From: an uncultured Collinsella sp. | Lineage (GTDB): Bacteria > Actinomycetota > Coriobacteriia > Coriobacteriales > Coriobacteriaceae | Assembly: GCA_902464485.1 (NCBI GenBank) | Contig: CABQJJ010000083.1 | Coordinates: 1-7,362, forward strand | Direction of reading: 5' to 3' | DNA: 7,362 nt | Part shown: one piece after another, positions 1-4,603 of the stretch | Layout of the letters: each line of letters begins with the position of its first letter | How positions within the stretch are numbered: the stretch's first letter is position 1 | Notes under the pieces: model-generated | The model's input: only the letters and a program-made list of their open reading frames with translations | Databases searched by the model: none | Told to the model about the DNA's origin: nothing | Translations under genes and position numbers: made by a program

Positions 1-478
1 CCTCGCGAGCGCCCAGGCTCGGCACGTCCATGCACAGGGTGCCGCCAGTGGCGACATTGAGCAACTGCGTGCCGCGGCAGGTGGTAAAGAGCGGCTTCTT
101 GGCGCGGAGTACCTCGCCGACCAGCTTAAACTCAAAGCTATCGCGGATCTCGCAGCACAGCGTGGGGTCGTAAGGGCGCTCATCGCCCCAGCGCTTGGGG
201 TTGACGTCCGGGCCTCCGGGGATGGCGACGCCGTCGGCGATATTCACGTAATGGCGGATGACCTCAATGTCCTCAGTGATGGACATCTGCAGCGGCAGTC
301 CGCCGGCGGCAAGGATGGCGTCGACAAAGACGCTGGCGATCTCCTCGTTGGGGGAAAGCGTCTCGCTCAAAAACGGCTTCGCCTCTTCCCAGCGCGGCGC
401 GACGAGGATCAGCGGGCGGTCGGCGGGGGCGACGTCGACGTGCGGGGTGTATGACGATGAGGTGCGGGTTCCGATCAT
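1..478 (-). CDS. Gamma-glutamyl-gamma-aminobutyrate hydrolase-like protein (peptidase C26), C-terminus outside window
   Basis: The first 159 residues are visible and the C-terminus lies beyond base 1. The protein belongs to the class-I glutamine-amidotransferase-like hydrolases of peptidase family C26 (PuuD type), which cleave gamma-glutamyl amide bonds in the cytoplasm. Seen directly: the family motif GGPDVNP at residues 88-94, and the nucleophile elbow TTCRGTQLLNVATGGTL at 132-148, where Cys134 sits in the conserved CRGxQ context. The catalytic His and Glu should lie in the missing part. The start is the ATG at 476-478. No better in-frame ATG lies upstream, and I see no clear Shine-Dalgarno before it, so translation may be coupled or weak. 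It lies 52 bases downstream of the ABC ATPase gene in the same direction with no terminator between, so it is probably the last visible operon gene. The natural substrate (gamma-Glu-GABA or another gamma-glutamyl compound) is not shown by the sequence. Confidence 0.85.
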   Translation of the reverse strand, partial: MIGTRTSSSYTPHVDVAPADRPLILVAPRWEEAKPFLSETLSPNEEIASVFVDAILAAGGLPLQMSITEDIEVIRHYVNIADGVAIPGGPDVNPKRWGDERPYDPTLCCEIRDSFEFKLVGEVLRAKKPLFTTCRGTQLLNVATGGTLCMDVPSLGARE

Positions 479-530
479 AGGGGTGACTTTCGAATTCGGA
501 TTGACATGACAGGCGTGCGTGGTTCCCGGG

Positions 531-1295
531 TTAGTGGCCCTTGATGGAGTTAAGGAAGTCCTGGGCGCGCTTGGTCTGGGGATGGTCGAAGAACTCGTCG
601 GGCGTGCCGGTCTCTACGATCTGACCATCGGCCATAAATACGACGCGGTCGGCTACGCGGCGGGCAAAGTTCATCTCGTGCGTAATCACGATCATCGTCA
701 TGCCCTGCTGGGCCAGACGGACCATGACCTCGAGCACCTCGTTGATCATCTCGGGGTCAAGGGCACTCGTGGGCTCGTCAAAAAGCATGGCCTTGGGTTG
801 CATGGCAAGCGAGCGGGCGATGGCTACGCGCTGCTGCTGGCCGCCCGAGAGCTGTGCGGGCACCTTATCGGCCTGCTCGGCAACGCCCACGCGGCTCAGC
901 AGGTCCATGGCGCGCTCACGAGCCTCCTCCTTGGACACGCCCAGCACGTCGACCGGCCCCAGCATGACGTTCTGCAGCACCGTCATGTGCGCAAACAGGT
1001 TGAACTGTTGAAACACCATGCCCAGCTCGGCGCGCATGCGAGCAAGGTCCTTGCCTTCCTGCGGCAGGGGCTGGCCTTCGATGAGAATCTCGCCCGAGTC
1101 GATGGTCTCCAGGCGGTTGATGGTGCGACACATGGTCGACTTGCCCGAGCCCGAGGGGCCAATCACGACGACGACTTCGCCGCGATTGACTGACAGGTTG
1201 ATGTCGTTGAGAACGTGCAGGTCGCCATAGTGCTTATCGACGTGCTTGAGCTCGATAAGCGGCTGCTTGTCGAAAGAAGAAGTGCTCTGTGCCAT
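531..1295 (-). CDS. Polar amino acid ABC transporter ATP-binding protein (GluA/GlnQ type)
   Basis: This 254-residue cytoplasmic ATPase energises the importer encoded by the three genes upstream. All ABC motifs are intact: Walker A GPSGSGKST (46-54), the Q-loop in VFQQFNL (94-100), signature LSGGQQQ (149-155), Walker B MLFDEP (170-175) and the switch histidine His206 in ITHE. Length and motif spacing are typical of the polar amino-acid uptake (PAAT) family, close to GlnQ and GluA. The start ATG (1293-1295) follows a good AAGGAG ribosome site about 9 bases upstream. It lies 36 bases after the second permease gene. Substrate cannot be told from the ATPase alone; the neighbours suggest glutamate or a similar polar amino acid. 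No key residue is missing. Confidence 0.95.
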   Translation of the reverse strand: MAQSTSSFDKQPLIELKHVDKHYGDLHVLNDINLSVNRGEVVVVIGPSGSGKSTMCRTINRLETIDSGEILIEGQPLPQEGKDLARMRAELGMVFQQFNLFAHMTVLQNVMLGPVDVLGVSKEEARERAMDLLSRVGVAEQADKVPAQLSGGQQQRVAIARSLAMQPKAMLFDEPTSALDPEMINEVLEVMVRLAQQGMTMIVITHEMNFARRVADRVVFMADGQIVETGTPDEFFDHPQTKRAQDFLNSIKGH

Positions 1296-1331
1296 GATGC
1301 TCGGCTCCTTATGCCTTAAAAACGTGGGTAC

Positions 1332-2165
1332 TTAGCGAATGATGGCTGCGCCGGTCCTGTGTGAAACATAGATGGCGGCCTTGTTGATGGCGACGTTGAT
1401 GAGGATGTAGATGACCGCGATTACCAGGTAGACCGACACGAGGGCGTCGTAGTTGGTGATAAGCACGCGGGCGTTCTGCATCAGGTCGGGGTAGCTCACC
1501 ACGTAGGCGACGGTGGTGTCCTTAACCACGACCACAAGCTGCGAAATCAACGATGGGATGATAAACCGAATCGCCTGGGGCAGCACGATTTTAAAGGTGA
1601 TTTTAGCCTTGGAGAGGCCGAGCGCCTGAGCCGCCTCGACCTGACCGCGAGGCACGGCGTTGACGCCGGCGCGGAAGATTTCGGCCAGTACGCCGGCCGC
1701 GGCGAGTGCAACGGGCAGCGTGAGCATCCAAAACGACGGCAGCGAGATCTTGTACTGGGGTAGCACCAAAAAGAAGAAGTAGATAAACAGCAGGCTCGGC
1801 ACGCCGCGGAAGAAATCGGTGAGCACGCGGCAGACCAGCTGCAGCGGCTTAATGTCGCTGGTGCGGCCGAGCATAAGGGCTAAGCCCAGCACCAGCGCGA
1901 TGGCGCCGGCGGTGAGTGCGACTTTAACGGTGCCCTTAAAGCCGGCAAGCAGGAACTTCCAGGTGGTGAGGTGCGTAAAGAAATACCAATAGTGGACTGA
2001 AAGCTGACCGGTCAAATAAAAGCGCTGCAGCACGAGGACGACGAGCGCGGCGACGGCGACAAGCGAGATGGCGGTGCCGATGCGAATCTTGGCGCGCATC
2101 TTGGGGCCGGGAGCCTCGTAGAGCGCATCGCGCATGGTAAGTGCAGGGGAGGAATGTTTGCTCAT
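1332..2165 (-). CDS. Polar amino acid ABC transporter permease, GluD-like
   Basis: A 277-residue inner-membrane permease of the His/Glu/Gln/Arg (PAAT) type. The cytoplasmic N-terminus carries LYEAPGPK (15-22), closely resembling the YDAPGPK segment I recall in corynebacterial GluD. A first membrane segment covers about 30-47, and more follow at about 83-99, 122-136, 145-162 and 242-262. The EAA loop that docks on the ATPase is GQVEAAQALGLSKAKI (174-189) followed by VLPQAIR, and the family KDT motif is at 215-217. Its ATG overlaps the stop of the preceding permease gene by four bases (ATGA), so the two are translationally coupled. The ribosome site GGTGAGG lies inside a 10-bp palindrome GAGGATCCTC just before the start, which could mask it. 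It probably pairs with the shorter permease as a heterodimer; glutamate as substrate is inference from similarity. Confidence 0.93.
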   Translation of the reverse strand: MSKHSSPALTMRDALYEAPGPKMRAKIRIGTAISLVAVAALVVLVLQRFYLTGQLSVHYWYFFTHLTTWKFLLAGFKGTVKVALTAGAIALVLGLALMLGRTSDIKPLQLVCRVLTDFFRGVPSLLFIYFFFLVLPQYKISLPSFWMLTLPVALAAAGVLAEIFRAGVNAVPRGQVEAAQALGLSKAKITFKIVLPQAIRFIIPSLISQLVVVVKDTTVAYVVSYPDLMQNARVLITNYDALVSVYLVIAVIYILINVAINKAAIYVSHRTGAAIIR

Positions 2166-2821
2166 CGGAGGATCCTCACCTTCTTATCGATGTGGTTGCC
2201 AATGTGGCTCACCACAAAGGCCGTACCCAGGTAGCCGAGGGCCGAGATAAAGAACGCGGCGACGCCACCGAGCGAGCGCGTGTTGATGTAGCTCACGACG
2301 CCGGTGAGCTCCTGCGGCTGAAGCGGCACCTGGCTGCCGAGGGCGGTGGTGAGCATGACGGCGATAAAGAGGTTGGTCATGGGCAGCACGCTCGAACGCA
2401 ATGCCTGCGGAATCACGATTTTGGCGAGGATACGGTTAAAGTTCATGCCGAGCGAGCGCGCTGCCTCGACCTGACCGACGCCGACGGTGTTAATGCCGCT
2501 CATAAAGTTCTCAGAACCAAAGGCCGAGCCCAAGAGAACCGTTGCCACGATGACGCAGGTGCGGTAGGGCAGCACGATCTTGAGCGGCGGCAGCGCATAG
2601 ACCACGATGATAAGCAGCGCGATGCCGGGGATATTACGAAAGACCTGGACATACAGGTCGCCAAAGACGCGCAGTGGTTTGAGCGGTGACACTCGCATCA
2701 CCGTGATGGCGACGGCCAACACCATGGCGATGACAAACGATTCGAGCGTCATGCCCCAAGTGGCAAACAACGCATCGATATAGTTCTGGCCATAGAGTGA
2801 CCAGAGTTCGGAGAGACTCAT
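2162..2821 (-). CDS. Polar amino acid ABC transporter permease, GluC-like
   Basis: A 219-residue inner-membrane permease, the partner of the longer one immediately downstream. The N-terminal helix precedes the TM region starting at about residue 24; a MRVSPLKPLR segment (42-51) matches the cytoplasmic loop of GluC proteins as I remember them. The EAA loop is GQVEAARSLGMNFNRI (116-131) followed by VIPQALR. After it, the family usually has K-N/D-T; here the equivalent stretch reads AVMLTTALGSQ (154-164), lacking the charged residue, whereas the partner permease keeps KDT. The ATG (2819-2821) has a strong GGGAGGT ribosome site 5 bases upstream. It follows the binding-protein gene after 138 bases that include a strong hairpin, and its stop overlaps the next start. 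Confidence 0.92.
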   Translation of the reverse strand: MSLSELWSLYGQNYIDALFATWGMTLESFVIAMVLAVAITVMRVSPLKPLRVFGDLYVQVFRNIPGIALLIIVVYALPPLKIVLPYRTCVIVATVLLGSAFGSENFMSGINTVGVGQVEAARSLGMNFNRILAKIVIPQALRSSVLPMTNLFIAVMLTTALGSQVPLQPQELTGVVSYINTRSLGGVAAFFISALGYLGTAFVVSHIGNHIDKKVRILR

Positions 2822-2845
2822 GCGGACCTCCCGCCGATAAGGAAA

Positions 2846-2871
2846 GGGGCTCCCGTGTGTACGGAAGCCCC
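2846..2871 (-). terminator. Intergenic hairpin between binding-protein and permease genes
   Basis: On the minus strand an 11-bp stem (GGGGCTTCCGT / ACGGGAGCCCC, one G-U pair) closes a 4-base ACAC loop and is followed by only three T before CC. It lies between the solute-binding-protein stop and the permease ribosome site. Known from many ABC operons: such hairpins stabilise the upstream mRNA or terminate part of the transcripts, so that the binding protein is made in excess. The short T-run suggests partial termination or 3' end protection rather than a full stop. Confidence 0.7.
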
Positions 2872-2959
2872 GACAACTCAGTGCGGAAACAGTTTAGCGC
2901 AATAAAGCGTTTAATGCGTTTCCGTATGATTTCGTGGTGGCTGTTTCCAGACGTAGAGC

Positions 2960-3952
2960 CTAGGCGCCAACCTCGGGCAGCTCGGGAACGTTGGTGTCGC
3001 CCGTGCGGTCGCCGATGCAGATCTGCCACAGCTCGGTCCAGGTGCCGTCATCCTCGATCTTCTTAAGGAAGTCGTTGACAAAGGCGACGCCGTCGGAATC
3101 GAGCGGCAGGCCGATGCCGTAGGGCTCCTTGCTGCCGAAAGGCTTGCCGGCGATCTTGTACTTGCCGGGCTCACGGACCAGGGCGCTCTGCTGCATGTTG
3201 TTGTCGATGACGTAGGCGTCGACACGGCCCTGCTGAAGTGCCTGACGGGCCTCCTCGTCGGTCTTGAACTCCTGCTGGCTGGCCTTGGGAGCGAACTCCT
3301 CCAGGATGGCGGGGCCGTTGGAGCCGGACTGGACGGCGACGTTCTTGTCGGCCAGGTCGTCGACGCTCTTGATGTCGTCGTTATCGGCGAGCACCAGGAT
3401 GGCCTGCTGGGTGTAGTAGTAGGGACCGGCGAAGGAGACGAGCTTCTTGCGCTCATCGGTGATGGTGTAGGTGGCGAACACAGCGTCGACCTGGCCGTTC
3501 TGCAGCACGGACTCGCGCGTGTCGGAGGTCACCTGGGTGATCTCGACCTTGTTCTCGCCCAGGATGTAGTTGGACAGGAGCTGTGCGATGCCGGCGTCGA
3601 AGCCGCGGGTCTTGCCATCCTTCTCGTTGAGGAGGGAGAAGAGCGTGGAGGTCTGAACGCCACCGATCTTAAAGACGCCGGCGTTCTTGACGGCAGTTGC
3701 CCAAGTGCTGGCGGCGATGGCATCGTCGTCGGCCTTGGGGCCCTTGTCGACGAGCTTGTCGAATGCCTTGGCGTCGAGGGTGGTGGAAGCCTCGGTATCC
3801 TCGGAGCTCTTGGAGGAGCCGGCGGAACCCTTGTCGGCCTCGGCGCTGGTGTCGGAGCAGCCGGCAAGACCAAGGCCGGCGACGGTTGCGAAGGTGGCGG
3901 CGACAAAGCCGCGACGGTCGAGAACGACCTGCTGGGAGAGGTTCTTGCTCAT
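2960..3952 (-). CDS. Polar amino acid (probably glutamate) ABC transporter substrate-binding lipoprotein
   Basis: This 330-residue protein captures the substrate outside the membrane and delivers it to the two permeases. The N-terminus is a lipoprotein signal with lipobox LAGC (29-32, Cys32 lipidated). It also has a twin-arginine-like element DRRGF (12-16) before the hydrophobic stretch, so Tat export is possible. Residues about 33-60 form a Ser/Glu/Asp/Lys-rich linker. The binding fold follows, with family motifs RGFDAGIA (116-123), ESVLQNGQVDAVFATYTIT (147-165), and RKKLVSFAGPYY (168-179), closest to GluB. The second lobe ends with PYGIGLPLDSD (277-287). The start ATG is preceded by GAAAGGTG at 7 bases. 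It is the first gene of the operon, next to a good promoter. Glutamate is the likely ligand, but aspartate, glutamine or another polar amino acid cannot be excluded. Confidence 0.92.
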   Translation of the reverse strand: MSKNLSQQVVLDRRGFVAATFATVAGLGLAGCSDTSAEADKGSAGSSKSSEDTEASTTLDAKAFDKLVDKGPKADDDAIAASTWATAVKNAGVFKIGGVQTSTLFSLLNEKDGKTRGFDAGIAQLLSNYILGENKVEITQVTSDTRESVLQNGQVDAVFATYTITDERKKLVSFAGPYYYTQQAILVLADNDDIKSVDDLADKNVAVQSGSNGPAILEEFAPKASQQEFKTDEEARQALQQGRVDAYVIDNNMQQSALVREPGKYKIAGKPFGSKEPYGIGLPLDSDGVAFVNDFLKKIEDDGTWTELWQICIGDRTGDTNVPELPEVGA

Positions 3953-3993
3953 AGGAGAACACCTTTCTCAAAAAATCCTAGCGGTTGAGTAGA

Positions 3994-4023
3994 GTTATAC
4001 CCTATCCCGCTCAAATGGGTCAA
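3994..4023 (-). promoter_or_regulatory. Sigma70-type promoter of the amino acid transporter operon
   Basis: Minus strand: -35 TTGACC (4018-4023), 18-bp spacer, -10 TATAAC (3994-3999). Each box differs from consensus by one base. Transcription would start near 3987, leaving a 5' leader of about 35 bases with the ribosome site. I see no attenuator or riboswitch in so short a leader. Confidence 0.7.
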
Positions 4024-4065
4024 CACGAAATAACTCAGAAACATACTTACCTTATGGGTTATTCT

Positions 4066-4100
4066 ACCTACCAAATAGGGACAGGTTTATTTTGGTAGGT
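4066..4100. repeat. Hairpin element B with GGGACAGG core
   Basis: Perfect 10-bp inverted arms ACCTACCAAA (4066-4075) and TTTGGTAGGT (4091-4100) flank a loop containing GGGACAGG (4078-4085). Two more base pairs form inside if one T bulges. The layout matches the element at 4259-4295 although the arms differ in sequence: left arm, GGGACAGG, four bases, then the right arm. It sits about 43 bases upstream of the transporter promoter. A small extragenic repeat of REP type is the most likely explanation; an operator for the transporter operon is possible. Confidence 0.6.
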
Positions 4101-4174
4101 TTTATCTGGACAAACGTCGAATATTGCAGCTGAGATAGCGCTTTGCAGACGGCATGATCGCTCATGGCGGTCGT

Positions 4175-4180
4175 TATAAT
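4175..4180 (+). promoter_or_regulatory. Candidate -10 box upstream of the 12-codon ORF
   Basis: A perfect TATAAT lies 40 bases before the ATG at 4220. No good -35 hexamer is found at 15-19 bases upstream, and there is no TGN extension, so the promoter is either activator-dependent or weak. If used, transcription would start near 4187. Confidence 0.4.
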
Positions 4181-4219
4181 GGCGGCAACGCGACATATAT
4201 ATAAGTAAGGAGATCACGT

Positions 4220-4258
4220 ATGAACGGTTATTCGTTTTTTGCACCGACCGTGACCTAA
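4220..4258 (+). CDS. 12-codon ORF with ideal ribosome site; leader peptide or orphaned gene start
   Basis: The ORF encodes MNGYSFFAPTVT and ends in TAA. It is preceded by AAGGAG (4207-4212) at 7 bases, the best-spaced ribosome site in the window, and by a TATAAT box. The stop codon falls right at the edge of the hairpin element starting at 4259. The peptide resembles the first residues of iron-containing alcohol dehydrogenases (pattern FxFxxPT before xxFG), so this may be the promoter, ribosome site and first codons of a gene whose body was lost. That comparison is from memory and rests on few residues. The alternative is a genuine short leader or signalling peptide. Confidence 0.35.
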   Translation: MNGYSFFAPTVT

Positions 4259-4295
4259 AACCACCACAAAGGGGACAGGCACCTTTGTGGTGGTT
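4259..4295. repeat. Hairpin element A with GGGACAGG core
   Basis: Perfect 14-bp arms AACCACCACAAAGG (4259-4272) and CCTTTGTGGTGGTT (4282-4295) enclose a 9-base loop; GGGGACAGG spans 4271-4279. No T-run follows on the plus strand; on the minus strand the arm ends in TTTT, so it could act as a weak terminator there. It shares core and geometry with the element at 4066-4100. GGGGACAGG-containing palindromes recall REP-like repeats moved by REP-associated tyrosine transposases, but no such transposase is in the window. Confidence 0.7.
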
Positions 4296-4328
4296 CTGGC
4301 CGATGCAGCGGCATGCCTTGCTGTTTTG

Positions 4329-4544
4329 TCTCGATCTGTAACACCTGCAGCCATTTTTGCCGAGTAACTGTTACAGATCGAGATTTTATCCTTAGGGGGA
4401 TTCGAATGTCTCGATCTGTAACAGTTAGACGGCCAAAAGGTCTCTATCTGTTACAGATCGAGACAAAGGTCAGGGGCAAAGACGGTTTGTCTAGATCTAT
4501 AACAGTTAGAAGGGATTTTGACTCCTAGGTGTTACAGATTGAGA
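4329..4544. repeat. Array of six alternately inverted 15-mers at 40-base pitch (BIME-like)
   Basis: The motif TCTCGATCTGTAACA occurs at 4329 (+), 4369 (-), 4409 (+), 4449 (-), 4490 (+) and 4530 (-). The first four are identical; the fifth has two changes and the sixth one. Spacers between motifs are 25, 25, 25, 26 and 25 bases. The result is three 55-base hairpin units (4329-4383, 4409-4463, 4490-4544) repeating every 80-81 bases; the stem of unit 2 extends to 17 bp. The inner spacers of units 2 and 3, and of unit 1 read in reverse, all begin GTTA. The layout resembles bacterial interspersed mosaic elements, in which REP units alternate in orientation. An operator array is an alternative, since the motif contains the near-palindrome CTGTAACAG. 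Confidence 0.85.
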
Positions 4545-4564
4545 TAATCGTGTCGTAATAGATG

Positions 4565-4603
4565 AAACCTCCGCAGGGGGTGCTTCCCTTGCGGAGGTTT
4601 TTT
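4565..4603. terminator. Rho-independent terminator after the Dxs-like gene, apparently bidirectional
   Basis: An 11-bp perfect stem AAACCTCCGCA / TGCGGAGGTTT (4565-4575, 4590-4600) extends to 15 bp with one G-T pair and closes a 6-base loop. On the minus strand it directly follows the TAA of the Dxs-like gene (4602-4604) but ends with only three T. On the plus strand it ends with six T (4598-4603). It therefore looks even better suited to stopping a plus-strand transcript coming through the repeat array. Confidence 0.85.

Larger units (their letters stand above)
3953..4601. other. Long structured intergenic region, 649 bases
   Basis: This gap between the Dxs-like gene and the transporter operon contains no ordinary coding sequence. 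From left to right it holds the transporter promoter, hairpin element B, about 75 featureless bases (4101-4174), a TATAAT box with the 12-codon ORF, hairpin element A, the alternating 15-mer array and the terminator. It is clearly richer in A+T than the flanking genes. A 71-codon open frame across 4313-4528 lies inside the repeats and is not considered a gene. Confidence 0.8.

Noticed and set aside
519..1193. 224-codon plus-strand open frame antisense to the ABC ATPase
   Set aside because: The opposite strand encodes a complete ATPase with all motifs; the plus-strand protein has no family features and its His/Leu/Gly-rich content is typical of a shadow frame.
3953..3993. Riboswitch or T-box leader before the binding-protein gene
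   Set aside because: The leader predicted from the promoter is only about 35 bases and contains no stem-terminator pair.
4154..4167. Small inverted repeat CATGA-TCGC-TCATG upstream of the TATAAT box
   Set aside because: Only five base pairs with no extension; expected by chance, although it falls where a -35 box or activator site would be.
4313..4528. 71-codon plus-strand open frame
   Set aside because: It spans the inverted-repeat array, has no suitable ribosome site, and its protein is just translated repeats.
4329..4544. CRISPR array
   Set aside because: The repeats alternate in orientation, are only 15 bases long, spacers between outer and inner sides show family resemblance, and no cas gene is nearby.
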